From Macrostomum hystrix (taxonomy: Eukaryota; Platyhelminthes; Macrostomidae): a DNA stretch of 64,000 bases. A program made the translations under genes and the position numbers. The stretch covers positions 7,828,501 through 7,892,500 of the forward strand of contig CATNEN010000039.1 in NCBI GenBank assembly GCA_950097015.1. Direction: 5' to 3'. Under the pieces are notes generated by a model that was not told where the DNA came from, made no database searches, and saw only the letters and a program-made list of their open reading frames with translations. Below are positions 44,324 to 55,678 of the stretch, in pieces (the stretch's first letter is position 1; every line of letters starts with the position of its first letter).

Positions 44324-45391
44324 TCAACATTTTAGGGCCAGTTCACGAAACTCCGCGACCGAAAGAGCCACTGGGGCGAAGGCGAAGCAGACGATGGTGC
44401 CTCTCAGACAAGTTGAGTCCGACTCCCCCGCGGTTCCCAGACGGATCTCCCTGAAGACAATGTCGGAGCGGAGCTGGTAGTTGGAGTTGTACGGACTCAC
44501 AGGGTAGACGCTGCCGTTGAAGAACACACTGAAAGCTGCAGATGAGTTGCTGTAGCTCCAGCCGACAGTCAGTTTCTGCTGCGGACTCACGGGCAATGAG
44601 CTCTCGTAGGCCACGGTCTGAGTGAACAGGTTGGCGAACCGGATGGAGCTGCCGTAGAAGTAGGCGAATGCGCTGAACAAGCTCGTTTGACTTACTGATG
44701 GCACAACTCTAAGCAGGTGCATCAGACTGAATGATGGCAAGCTCGGCATGCCTCGAATGCTGAAGAAGACGGAAAACTCTCTGCTGGGAAAGGCGAAAGC
44801 CTGAAAGCCCGGCGCCTCCAGACCGATGCTCACGAAGGAGTCGAGAGAGCCGGGCAGCGAGGCGCCCGAGGAGTTGCGGACGGCGTTTCCAGCGAAGCGA
44901 GCCGGAGCGGAGAGCGGCGAGCCTCGACCGACGTAGCCGAGGTTTCGGTCGGAGACGCGGAAGTCAAAGAAGGCGGCCAGTCGTGAGCCGAGCTGCCAGC
45001 CAGTCGATCCGGAGTCGTCGCGCCTCAGCAGCGTCGCCACGCAGTCGCCGCGGGCCGCCGTGTCGGTCGCCTCGGCCTCTGAGGCGGGTCTTAGCAGCTC
45101 GGAGGACATTTCACAGAGTCTTGCGACGAAGCGAAACTGGACGACAGCGCAGACGGTCGGTCGCAGAGCGCAGGCCAGCGCACAGGAGTGCAGGTCGTTG
45201 ATTCCCGTCAGGAGCAGCGCATCTCGCAGACGCACCTGTCTCTGTGCTTCAGCGTCCGGTACGCAGTTGTCGCTGTGCAGCGGCTGCAGCGAGTGGAGCA
45301 CCTGGTTTCTGCAGTCACCGTTGCTGTTGACATTGGCGGATGCATTAGAGACGTGAATAATTAAAGCAACTATGGTTAGCCCGCTAAGCAT
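44324..45391 (-). CDS. Secreted PAN/apple-like plus LamG/concanavalin-like protein 1, single exon, 355 aa
   Basis: The ATG at 45391 gives a signal peptide (MLSGLTIVALIIHVSNASAN); an upstream extension of the frame to 45481 has no better start. A Cys-rich N-terminal module (NDLHSCALACALRPTVCAVV..ARLCEM..GDCV) resembles PAN/apple folds. The ~200-residue C-terminal part looks like a LamG/pentraxin-type beta sandwich: FFDFRVSDRNLGYVGRGSP, GSLDSFVSIGLEAPGF, EFSVFFSIRGMPS, LTVGWSYSNSSAAFSVFFNG, FREIRLG, then STCLRGTIVCFAF. Probably a secreted or extracellular adhesion/lectin-like protein. The domain call is by pattern only. Paralogue of 52219-53268, with near-identical central sequence. Confidence 0.72.
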   Translation of the reverse strand: MLSGLTIVALIIHVSNASANVNSNGDCRNQVLHSLQPLHSDNCVPDAEAQRQVRLRDALLLTGINDLHSCALACALRPTVCAVVQFRFVARLCEMSSELLRPASEAEATDTAARGDCVATLLRRDDSGSTGWQLGSRLAAFFDFRVSDRNLGYVGRGSPLSAPARFAGNAVRNSSGASLPGSLDSFVSIGLEAPGFQAFAFPSREFSVFFSIRGMPSLPSFSLMHLLRVVPSVSQTSLFSAFAYFYGSSIRFANLFTQTVAYESSLPVSPQQKLTVGWSYSNSSAAFSVFFNGSVYPVSPYNSNYQLRSDIVFREIRLGTAGESDSTCLRGTIVCFAFAPVALSVAEFRELALKC

Positions 45392-47638
45392 GGTTTGAAG
45401 AGTCTGGAAAATTTTCTGTTTGGAGTTCTTCTTTACTGCTAGTCTCTCCGGGCGTACCAGAAATCTTGAGGAAAGCAGCAAAAAATTTTAACCCTTTTTT
45501 GGAAGGTTTTATGTTCTCTGGTAGCCAATCGGTTCTTTCAATAGTTTGTTTGGCTCCCTGTATGAGAGCTGCCACCTCATTTTGCTGTTAATATTTATTA
45601 GAGGTATCTTAATTGCCAGAGCAAAATTTTCTTTATGGATTAAAAAAGTTGAATCTCTCCGAGTTTCTAATGTGCTGATTGGCTAATATTTGCTAAAGTA
45701 AGCCTATTGCGTGTTTAAAATAAGCAAATTAAGAGTAAGGTTTTTGTTCTCTGTATTTCATGATTTTAATCGTTGATATATGGGCACAACAGAGTTTGGA
45801 TGAAGTGTGTGTGGTTAAAGAGTAGTATACAATCGTAGCTAACAGCTTCAATGTCTTGAGTGTGGTGTGAGATTAGGGTTCTTTCGTTACTTTCTCTAAT
45901 CCTAATCTCTACGTTCAGATACAAATATATGGATACGAAGTTCAACATACTGCTTCTTAACCAAACTTGTTAGAAAGTTGGTAAACGTAATAGTTGTCGA
46001 GGCGGATTGTGGGAATCGAATCGTAAATATTCTCTAATATTGATAATCCATTATGTTTACATGATTCCTTCTCTTTTTAAGTTGCACAGTTAAAACCCCA
46101 GCTCTATTACTCCCTCTCACTTTTTAATGATAGCGGACGCAAACTATATAGCGACACAAAAGCTACAAGCGACTACCTAAAGTAACCTTTTGACTTGTTG
46201 TATAGTTTTGTACGACCTTAAATTATAATTAATGGTTTCTCTCATTTAATGTTTTTGCTTCGTGTTGATGTGGCCAGCAAACTTTTTCGATTTGGCTGTG
46301 CGTGTTCCAAGCAATAAAACAACTTTTCATTCGCGACTACACGCCAAGATTGGCAGAAATAGATTTCTTACTTTAATTTCTTGCTCTTTTGCCTTTACCT
46401 AATTTAAACTATTTAAAGTCATTGTTGTACCAATATTGTCTGTTACTATCTTACATATGTTTGAAGTAGCATTTTAACTTGCGATTAGCTTCTTCTATCA
46501 TGCGATCTTGTGAAATGTAAATTCTGCAAATATATAGATAGCCATTCGCACCATTTGTCGATTGGCTGTTGACGACTTAGTCTATTATTTTATATTGTTT
46601 TGTTGCCATTTTTTAATTGGGTGTTACATCTTCGTCGGTAAACGGTTTACCCTTGAAAACGCTTAACTGACTGGAATAACCTGTACCTTTAGCCGTTCAA
46701 TCTGCCAGCAGATGGAGGCGCAGGTCCAGCCTGCAATACGCTGTCCGGTTTCAAATATTTTTTGGTCTAAAGGAATATTTCAACTTTGTTTATTCATTCG
46801 GTACTGCATTATTATTATATTAACGTTTAACAACTTATAAATAATATGGCATTGACAGTATAAAAATGAGTTAGTATAATTGTATATAATATTTATCTAT
46901 AAATTATATATGCCCAATTATGTCAGAATATATCCCACTTAAAAGCAGTAGCTCAGATTTTTCAAGCTTGTCTTCTGAGTAATAATTTTGACAACAGTAA
47001 ACCAAGCAAAACGTGCTTAATTTCTTATCCAGTAAAATTAGTTATTTTACTGTACTACTTCAGTTTCGAAACTTTAATTTTAAATATTTCTGAGTAAATA
47101 ATATTTTTTCAGAGCCACTTAAAGTTTTTTGTATGTGTCAGCTTTGATTAAAACCGGATAAAACTTACAATACCATCTTGTCAGAGAGCAATCTAGTGAA
47201 ATAGCCATTGTCAGCATGAACCTGTGATTCCATGAATTCACCGACACTCTTAGAAATGTAACCAATTCTAAGAATATTAACTTAATTGTAAGCTTTTTCA
47301 TTAAAAATCATAGTGAAAAAACATTATAAGTAAACATATTTATACTTCTTATTTAACGCTATTAAATATGTAAATCTGCTATCAACATCAAACAAAAATT
47401 ATGCACTTGTTTTACAACACAATGTTCTTTAACCTTACTTTTCTTCAGATTAGCTAAGAAAAAAATTGTTTTACTTAAGCATAAAAGCCAGAATATGAAC
47501 TTGGCTTTCAAGAATGCTATAAGCATTAATTTATTTACCGGCATACCTTTTTTATCAAAGCTTCTGACTATAAATAATTATGCACATGAGGAGTTATTGT
47601 TAAATTCATGAAAATTTGGCTATCTTTTGTCATCTACA
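45392..47638. other. AT-rich gene-poor interval
   Basis: Frames here are short and without family features. Nothing else recognised. Confidence 0.55.
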
Positions 47639-47647
47639 GGGTCAGTT

Positions 47648-47668
47648 TTTGCAAATTTTCTAGGCGTA
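47648..47668 (+). promoter_or_regulatory. 3' splice acceptor 5 nt before the STPG-like start codon
   Basis: GCAAATTTTCTAG then GCGTA and ATG. A second acceptor-like AG (TTGTCATCTACAG) lies 29 nt before the ATG. Confidence 0.4.
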
Positions 47669-49503
47669 ATGTCTGACAGCGTCCAGGTACTACAGAACGA
47701 CTCTGTTGTCAGGCGCATCCATGGCAACCTGTCTGGCGCTGGTCGGGTCCGCAAAGGTTACTCGGCAGTGAAGCCGAACTCCTCCATCCCCAGCAAGTAT
47801 CAGACTGTGGTGATTGAAACATCGGACAATAAAGGCTTCATGTCCACCGCCAAGCGCTTTAATTACGACTTGTCCAGTCACGTGACCCCGGCGCCTAATT
47901 ATTACGCTCTGAGCGCCAACAGCGCCGTTTCCACGGACTCGCCGTCGTACGGAAAACGCGGCACCGGCGGACTGGCCAGTCGAAGCGTCAGACGAACCGA
48001 CGGCGGCGCTGCCGGCAGCTCCGTCGGCCCCGGACCGGCTGGCTACAACATCGGCGACACTGGCGGCGTTGGCAGCCGTCCGGATTTCAACCGGGCGAGC
48101 GCCACCAGCAGTTTCCATCCTCCGATCGCGGTGCCCAGACCGCCCGGCGCCAACGGACCGAACGACATTCCGGCGCCGAATCGATACAACACGCTGAACG
48201 CTTTGGCCCGACTTCGGGAGAATCGCAGCCGCGATTTGGCTAGCGTATTCAAGCAAGTGCACTTTTCCATTAATTTTTACTCATAGTAGGCTGGTGAAAC
48301 AAAAAAGATTTCTTAATGCGGTTTACGCCTAAGTTTGAATTCATATTATAACACAAAGGAAGGCAGATCTGGCTATTTTAAACAAAGTCTTTTCCTTAAG
48401 CAAACCCTCGTTTATAAGCTAAAACTCCTAGAATCGGCAAGGAGTGCTCAAGTCAAATACGCACAAAGTTCCCTGAGCTCGATTCCGCGGCGAGGCCACG
48501 AAGAGAAAGCTTGGGGCTTGTCGTGCAATTTGCGCCCTCGAGGGCCAACCTCCAAGACACAGGAGAATGTACACTGCCTGACGATGAGAAAGTCAGGGCA
48601 AGTACACACCTGTGTGAGTGTATGCTCAGGAGTCAGCGGAATGGGCCTGTTATTATAGAATAACCCAGTAACGAACGATATAGATTGCTTGAATTCAAGG
48701 ATTGCGTAAATACTGATGGTCTATTTGTATTTAGAAAAAGGAACTAAGACCGGATCGAATATATTGTTTGATTATTTGCATGTCCTACTTAGTTTTCTAA
48801 TAGCGGCAATAAAGGGAAGATTTGCATGAAACATATTACGACGTATATACTCGTATAATTTGGTGATGCCGTCCTTTATACGCTACTTTAAGTATCTGAT
48901 TAGATAGAGAGCAAACTGACAGATGTCAAATTATAATTGTATATAGTCGAGTAATATAAAAGTTGAGCAGCAGTTTCTGAATCTGGACCAACCTGCAGAT
49001 CCTCAACCGGTCGGGATCCAGTCGGCCACAGCGAAGCGGCCCGGCGTCCTGGTCCCGGCACCTACGACGTGGCCCGAGCCGATCGCCTGATTGGCGAAGC
49101 GTCGCGCGCGCCAGTCTCCTGCTTCCGACCGTCCGGGCCGCGCCGGCCTGGCCCGAAGCCGACGGACAATCCGGGCCCAGGTGCATACGATCACGAGCCG
49201 CCGTCGCAGCAGGCGAAGCGGGGCGGCTACCAGTTCCCCATGCAGCACTACCTGTGCCTGTCCGCCCCGGCTCTGCCGCTGCCGCCGCCGGCGCCGCTTC
49301 CCGGACCCGGCCAGTACGAGCTGGCACCCAGGCCAGTCTCCAAGCACTACATGAGCAGCTCCATGTTCCTTAGCAACACGTCCCGATGGGCCGGTCGAGC
49401 CGCCGGCGACGCATCGTCGATTCCAGGTCCGGCGCACTACCAGCCTGACCTGCCCGGCAGGCAGAACTTCTCCTACAACGCTGATGGCCATTGGGCTGTC
49501 TGA
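47669..49503 (+). CDS. SHIPPO/sperm-tail PG-rich repeat protein (STPG-like), at least 2 exons
   Basis: Exon 1 runs from ATG 47669 to about 48256; the last exon from about 48990 to stop 49503. Several Pro-Gly-Pro..Tyr repeats typical of the STPG/ODF3 family occur: TPAPNYYAL, GPGPAGYNI, IPAPNRYNTL in exon 1; RPGPGTYDVA, NPGPGAYDHE, LPGPGQYELA, IPGPAHYQPD in the last exon, which ends RQNFSYNADGHWAV. Family members sit in sperm tails and ciliary axonemes or bind microtubules. The exact intron boundaries are not resolved because candidate donors and acceptors do not give a single in-frame join; a small middle exon is possible. The intron contains a SINE B. The start ATG lies 5 nt after TTTTCTAG. 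Confidence 0.78.
48470..48655 (+). repeat. SINE family B, copy 4
   Basis: Starts within the B-box area (GAGCTCGATTCCGCGGCGAG), body CCTGACGATGAGAAAGTCAG, to GAGTCAGCGGAATGGGC; head truncated. In the STPG-like intron. Confidence 0.8.
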
Positions 49504-49644
49504 AGCGAAAACACTGTTAAAATCAGCTACCAACCCCCCGTTACATCTGCATCATGACTGTAGGTAGGACGATCCCTGCCAGTGCTTTCCCACACATCTT
49601 TTCCTATCCCTCTCCCTTTTCACCACTCCATATTATAATAATAA

Positions 49645-49885
49645 TTTCAGGAGGGCTGCAGGCAATGGCGCATCATTTGGTGGCACTAGACCCGCAGCCA
49701 GCGACGATGCAATTCTGCCAATTTCGCTGACCCCTGAGCACTCACGCACACAGACACCGTACGCAGGCACACGCACACAGGTGTGTACATCTGCCCTGAC
49801 TTTCTCATCGTCAGGCAGTGTACACTTTCACTGCGCCTTGGAGGTTGGCCCTTAAAGGCGTAAATTGCACGACAAGCACGCAGTG
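49645..49885 (-). repeat. SINE family B, copy 5
   Basis: Reverse orientation, downstream of the STPG-like gene: ATAATAATAATTTCAG tail side, ACTTTCTCATCGTCAGGCAG, GCGCCTTGGAGGTTGGCCCT. Lacks the tRNA-like head. Confidence 0.82.
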
Positions 49886-50128
49886 CCTACCCTTGTTACA
49901 CACCTCCCCGCTTCATTGATTAAATTTCAAGTTTGCACTATTTTAGTTGTTACATTTATATATTATTTTTAACACTTATTTACCTTGTATCGAAGTGATC
50001 GACATCTACTTTGTTTGTCATATTTACGAGACCTACTAAATATATACCGTGATTTTTATGAACACAATTTTTTTTTTGCAGATTTTTGCAGATCGTTGAA
50101 TAAAACGTTTTTCTGAAAATGTGTAAAA

Positions 50129-50155
50129 TATTATTATTATTATTATTATTATTAT
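50129..50155. repeat. (ATT)n microsatellite
   Basis: Nine ATT triplets. Confidence 0.9.
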
Positions 50156-50224
50156 TCATTAAAAAATGTAATACTGGCATTTAAAGAGATATAATATTTA
50201 TCTATTGTAAGATAATTCTCAGGT

Positions 50225-50925
50225 TGGGAATATATCCAGCAGTTATAATCCTCAGGTGTAAATGTATTAGGGACAATCCTCAGGTGTATTAGGGACAATC
50301 CTCAGGTGTAAATGTATTAAGGACAATCCTCAGGTGTAAATGTATTAGGGACAATCATCAGGTGTAAATGTATTAAGGACAATCCTCAGGTGTAAATGTA
50401 TTAAGGACAATCCTCAGGTGTAAATGTATTAGGGACAATCATCAGGTGTAAATGTATTAGGGACAATCCTTAGGTGTAAATGTATTAAGGACAATCCTCA
50501 GGTGTAAATGTATTAGGGACAATCCTTAGGTGTAAATGTATTAAGGACAATCCTCAGGTGTAAATGTATTAGGGACAATCCTTAGGTGTAAATGTATTAG
50601 GGACAATCATCAGGTGTAAATGTATTAAGGACAATCCTCAGGTGTAAATGTATTAGGGACAATCCTTAGGTGTAAATGTATTAAGGACAATCCTCAGGTG
50701 TAAATGTATTAGGGACAATCATCAGGTGTAAATGTATTAGGGACAATCCTTAGGTGTAAATGTATTAGGGACAATCATCAGGTGTAAATGTATTAAGGAC
50801 AATCCTCAGGTGTAAATGTATTAAGGACAATCCTCAGGTGTAAATGTATTAGGGACAATCCTTAGGTGTAAATGTATTAAGGACAATCCTCAGGTGTAAA
50901 TGTACTAAGGGATAATCCTCAGGTG
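50225..50925. repeat. 28-bp minisatellite (AGGGACAATCCTCAGGTGTA type)
   Basis: About 25 copies with TTAGG/TTAAGG and CCTCAG/CATCAG/CCTTAG variants; no gene identified around it. Confidence 0.94.
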
Positions 50926-51190
50926 CTAGCTCCAGCTGATTCTGTTATATATTTTACAGCTGGGTGAATGGAGCGATGGAGAATTAAGCGCCGTGCGCAA
51001 TGTCTCAAATTGTTTCTACTGGGCAGAGATTGAAACTCCCGACCTCAAATAATGAGTCTGCAGGTTCACCATGGTGATGTTACAACAAGTTGAAAGTTAT
51101 TTAATCAGTTAGTAGTTTGAGGTCTAACGCTAATTTAAATATTACGTGCGATAATTTGGGATCTATGAGCTATATGGGTTTGGTTTAGAG

Positions 51191-51212
51191 TTAGGGTTAG
51201 GGTTAGGGTTAA
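51191..51212. repeat. Short interstitial telomere-like (TTAGGG)3
   Basis: Three full TTAGGG units plus TTA in an AT-rich interval. TTAGGG is the common metazoan telomere unit. Confidence 0.8.
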
Positions 51213-52218
51213 TTCTAAGACTTCTAACATTTAGAAAGTACATAAATGATAATGCTTATTTGGATAGTGCGATGAAAAGCAGTGCTAGCACACCCCAATT
51301 TATACATTCACATTTTTAGAATGCGCCAGGCCCGATGCTTGAATTCAATGTTTAGATACTAGATGAATCGTGACTTAGCTAGGCCCGCGTCTGATTTAGA
51401 GAGTCCGTTGTATCCATGCATTCTACATTTTTCTTGAACGTTTCTGGGACCCTGACTAACACAATGGCACTAACAATTCAGTGATGCAAACTAGGATTGG
51501 TATAGAAATACAATAAATAGATTGCTTATCTATTTATTAATAATAAGCTCCTCTTGTGTGATAGGGGATAATGCTAGCCCGCAACATCGATTCTAATGAC
51601 TTGCCCATGTCTATAACCATGATCGATATACCTTGATCTGATGATAGCTGTACCGTTGGAGTTAATGGTTGAGCGGTAACGCTTACGACTCTCGTATCCA
51701 AGTCCCTGATCTCAAGAGCAATAAAACAAACGAACCTAAATAGCGAATTTCCACACAAACGTCGTTGGATTTCGACTCAGACATTCGCAGAGCTGGCGTT
51801 GGAAGTCCCATTGGCGCAAGACACTCGCAAAAGTGAATTGACGCAATTTTTTCTTGTCAGAAGCCTTCTTCGCCAATAGCGCCAATATGTCGGCGTTCAT
51901 CGGAGGTCAGATGTCATCGAGACCGAAGGCTCTTCTGTAGCAAGACGGCTACTAAACTTTTTTTTCAACAGAGAGAAAAGTTTATATATATTTCACTTTG
52001 ACGACACCGACCAATGCTTCAGTACGTTTTAGTGAAGCCTACAGTGTAGTAGTAAAAAAACTGGCTGGAAAATACGAGTACAAAGGAGAATTTTTTTTCT
52101 GCTAAAATAAGTCACTTGGCCATGCACAATGATACGTTTTCACATGTCACGATAAGTTGCAGCCCATCAAGAGTTGAATAAACTTTATATACTCTCATCT
52201 ATAGCAATAGATTCGACC
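51213..52218. other. Spacer before PAN/LamG gene 2
   Basis: Mostly AT-rich; no supported gene. Contains the 3' flank of the second PAN/LamG gene, which does not resemble that of the first copy. Confidence 0.5.
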
Positions 52219-53268
52219 TCAGCATGCAAAGTCGAGAGCCTGAAACTCTTTAAGTGACAGAGCTGATGAGGCAAAGGCAAAACAGACGATGGTGCCTCTG
52301 AGGCAAGTCGAGTCTCCATTTCCTGACATTCCCAGACGGATCTCCCTGAAGACAATGTCGGTGCGGAGCTGGTAGTTGGAGTTGTACGGACTCACAGGGT
52401 AGACGTTGCCGTTGAAGAACACACTGAAAGCTGCAGATGAGTTGCTGTAGCTCCAGCCGACAGTCAGTTTCTGCTGCGGACTCACGGGCAATGAGCTCTC
52501 GTAGGCCACGGTCTGAGTGAACAGGTTGGCGAACCGGATGGAGCTGCCGTAGAAGTACGCAAACGCGCTAAACAAGGTCGTGACATTGTCTGACGAAACC
52601 ACACGCAGCAGGTGCGTCTGGCCTCTTGGCGGAACACTCGGCATGCCTCGAATGATGAAGAAGACGGAGAACTCTCTGCTGGGAGAGGCGAAAGCCTGAA
52701 AGCCCGGCGCCTCCAGACCGATGCTCACGAAGGAGTCGAGAGAGCCGGGCAGCGAGGCGCCCGAAGAGTTGCGGACGGCGTTTCCGGCGAAGCGAGCCGG
52801 AGCGGAGAGCGGCGAGCCTCGACCGACGTAGCCGAGGTTTCGGTCGGAGACGCGGAAGTCAAAGAAGGCGGCCAGTCGTGAGCCGAGCTGCCAGCCAGTC
52901 GATCCGGAGTCGTCGCGCCTCAGCAGCGTCGCCACGCAGTCGCCGCGGGCCGCCGTGTCGGTCGCCTCGGCCTCTGAGGCGGGTCTCAGCAGCTCGGAGG
53001 ACATTTCACAGAGTCTTGCGACGAAGCGAAACTGGAGGACAGCGCAGACGGTCGGTCGCAGAGCGCAGGCCAGCGCACAGGAGTGCAGGTCGTTGATACC
53101 CTTCAGGAGCAGCGCATCTCGCAGACGCACCTGTCTCTGTGTTTCAGCGTCCGGCACGCAGTTGTCGCTGTGCAGGGGCTGCAGCGAGTGACCTGACTTG
53201 CAGCTGTCCATGCCCACGGACAATGCTGCAGCCGGCAGCAGAAACAGAAGTGCTACTGCTAGATGCAT
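52219..53268 (-). CDS. Secreted PAN/apple-like plus LamG/concanavalin-like protein 2, single exon, 349 aa
   Basis: ATG 53268 with signal peptide MHLAVALLFLLPAAALSVG, unrelated to that of copy 1. The rest shares the same architecture as 44324-45391: Cys-rich module (SLQPLHSDNCVPDAE, HSCALACALRPTVCAV) and LamG-like C-terminus. Over ~185 residues from SLQPLH to IRGMPS I count about six differences. Then a diverged patch (PRGQTHLLRVVSSDNVTTLF against SFSLMHLLRVVPSVSQTSLF), a near-identical ~75-residue block, and a diverged C-terminus (LSLKEFQALDFAC). Intact, likely functional. Confidence 0.75.
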   Translation of the reverse strand: MHLAVALLFLLPAAALSVGMDSCKSGHSLQPLHSDNCVPDAETQRQVRLRDALLLKGINDLHSCALACALRPTVCAVLQFRFVARLCEMSSELLRPASEAEATDTAARGDCVATLLRRDDSGSTGWQLGSRLAAFFDFRVSDRNLGYVGRGSPLSAPARFAGNAVRNSSGASLPGSLDSFVSIGLEAPGFQAFASPSREFSVFFIIRGMPSVPPRGQTHLLRVVSSDNVTTLFSAFAYFYGSSIRFANLFTQTVAYESSLPVSPQQKLTVGWSYSNSSAAFSVFFNGNVYPVSPYNSNYQLRTDIVFREIRLGMSGNGDSTCLRGTIVCFAFASSALSLKEFQALDFAC

Positions 53269-53822
53269 TGAATGATTTGCTTAGTGCTTTGTAATACCGT
53301 CAGCTCAGTTAAAAAATCTGCCAATCAGGCAGCAGCCGGTTTCGCGAGACAAGCTTTTGCAGTCGCGATAGATCGTGGCTTTTTATTTCTAGTGCAAGCC
53401 GTTGTCTGTCTTTTGTCTGCCATCCTGTGATTAATGAGTAAATAAACAGCGGCCCCAGTGCGTGACAACGCTTGTTTTGCGAGCGCCGGTAGGCTGTTTC
53501 TTTTCATTGTATCGCTATTGGACGATCAAATCGTATGAACTGTCTGTGGCATAGAAAAGTGAGACGCTCGTAGCAGGGGGTGTGAAGAAAACTTTAAGAA
53601 AACTTTGATGTCTATGGTAGAGTGTATTCATACCCTTCTCTCTAGCCTATTTGACGATATTAGCATTGAGGATTATTACTATAGACAAAACTTGCATTGC
53701 AACGCACTGTAAATTTTATATTCTGTTTTGTACTAAGGACGAAAGTTGATTGAGGCAAGCAGGGGAGAAGAGCACATGCTTAGACTAGAGAGAAATATAT
53801 TAACAAACCTGGAAGCCTTGAC
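53269..53822. other. Spacer with no recognised gene
   Basis: 5' flank of PAN/LamG gene 2 and 5' flank of the Crypton. Includes GATGTCTATGGTAGAG, echoing the terminus of the 33291 fold-back element. Confidence 0.45.
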
Positions 53823-55277
53823 ATGGATGCTAGAAGTGTCCATCTTCTAAATTTTAATAATCTTCCTGTCGATAGCTTAAATGCTTTGTCCCAGTCCGAG
53901 TTGGATCTCGTGGCCGAACTGTCGCGCAACGACTGCCGTCGTGACGAGCTAGTGACCCAGTTCTTGTTGTTTGTGAGAACTCCATCGGCGACAAAGCGAA
54001 CTCATCCGATCTGCCTGCTGATATTCGTGAACAACTTACCAGCATCGATGAAGCTGAGATGGAAAGTCTACCTCAAAGCAGTCGGAAACAGATGGAGGAT
54101 CATGGGCGCAAGTTTGTCGAATTTCTGGAGGGTCGCGGTCTGAACTCCGATTTGGCGAAAGTGAATGACAACACCCTGAATCAGTATCTACAATTATTCT
54201 ACTTCCAGTTGAACACAAAGGGCGGTGAGAGCTATTCACCATCGTCGTTAGTCTGCATCCGAGCCGCTATCCAGCGATATTTTGATATCATTGTGAAGAT
54301 ACAGACAAATCTGGTTGCTACTGGGACCGTGTTTGATGGCTCATACAGGATGCTCGTATTCAAGGTCCGTGAATTTATCAAGTCTGGCAAGACAGTTCAA
54401 AGCTACGATCCAATCGAGGAGGGAGACATAGTTAAATTGCGCGACTACTTTGATCGTAGTGACGGAGAACGACTCCAAGATAAATTGCTATTCAATCTCA
54501 TGTATCAGCTTGGAGAGCGTGGACGGGAGCACATGAAGACGTTTCTCAATCGGAACTTTCTGGTGCAAGGTGTCGACTCGGATGGACGGCAGTATGCCTG
54601 TTTGCCGACGCTACCATCGAAGAATCGATTAGCAACACTGGACGCTGGTCAGGTCGTAGATTTGAAGCACGCTAGAATATATGATCTTGAGCTGCTAGAA
54701 CTGTACGAGTCGGTGATTCCGGATTCCGGCGACCACTTTCTACCTTGTCCTATGAAGAGCACCTTTGGGAAGAAGTTTATCTTCTCTGATAAGGCATGCC
54801 GTGGTCTGCGTTATTTACAAGAGTTCATGAAGAACCTATCCGAGAAGGCTAAGCTAAGCAAGGCTTATACCAACCACTGCATTAGGTGAGTATATATTTG
54901 TGTTACGAAGTAAAAGTAAAAGCATAATTGTTTGTTCACCTTTCTGAACAAGATACTATTGCATTTTTAAAGTCACGCGCATTTGCGACTTGGAAAGCGA
55001 AGGGCATGCTGTCCACGACATCATGCTTGTGACGGGTCACAAGTCGGAGGCAACCGTTCGGCGATATCTGCATAAGAGGCGTGATCGCAGTTTGTACAAG
55101 TCCTCTGTGAATGTGCATACCGCCATGAAGAAGTCTTTGGATTGTATAGATCGTACTGAGGCTGCGCCATCCATTAGTGGAGATGAGGAGTTTCATCGGG
55201 TCCAAGGCCAACCAGAGAAAAAAATGCGAATCCAAGTGAACGGCAGTTCGAACATCATTGATTTCTTTTTTGAATAG
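53823..55277 (+). pseudogene. Crypton tyrosine-recombinase transposon ORF, decayed
   Basis: N-terminal frame 53823-~53990 (MDARSVHLLNFNNLPVDS) must shift by one to continue as ANSSDLPADIREQLTSIDEAE and MESLPQSSRKQMEDHGRKF. The core (54059-54885) has GESYSPSSLVCIRAAIQRYF and the recombinase Arg in LGERGREHMKTF. The catalytic HxxR (YTNHCIR) sits at the donor AG|GTGAGT (54885/54886). The 3' exon resumes at ~54973 with VTRICDLES, TGHKSEATVRRYLHK (His and nucleophile Tyr) and ends IIDFFFE. The frame-preserving acceptor position reads AA instead of AG, so splicing is probably broken. Cryptons lack TIRs, so element ends are not visible. A host-domesticated gene is less likely given the lesions. Confidence 0.8.
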
Positions 55278-55678
55278 CTTTAATGACTGCATTGACTGAA
55301 AGTTAACTTTTGTTGGTGTTCATTTGAGGCATTCATCACATAGGTTTCGTCTATTTTCGTTCTTGTTACTTCTTTCGAATAAATTGAACCAGGGCCCTGA
55401 ATTGAACATTCGTCTAGGTTCAATGCCGAATGGCAAACAAACAATGAATTGTAACGCATAAAAACTATAAACAATGATCGTCAAATAGCGATTCAATGAT
55501 TTTTCACTTTATGGCTGCTATTGTTCGCAAACGCAGCTAATTGAGCTGAGAGATATTTTCAGAAGCTGGGTTTTATGGTTAATCCCACACTCGTACATTT
55601 CAAGCTTTCCACAGTAAATAGTGAATTTCGGTGCTTGAAAAAACCAACGCAAAAACTCTAATTGCTAGATGCGAGATT
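55278..55678. other. Spacer
   Basis: AT-rich 3' flank shared by the Crypton (+) and the ARF-like gene (-); no gene. Confidence 0.5.

Noticed and set aside
44983-53191. Plus-strand Arg/Ser-rich ORFs opposite the PAN/LamG genes
   Set aside because: Conserved between the copies only because the sense strand is; composition is typical of antisense frames.
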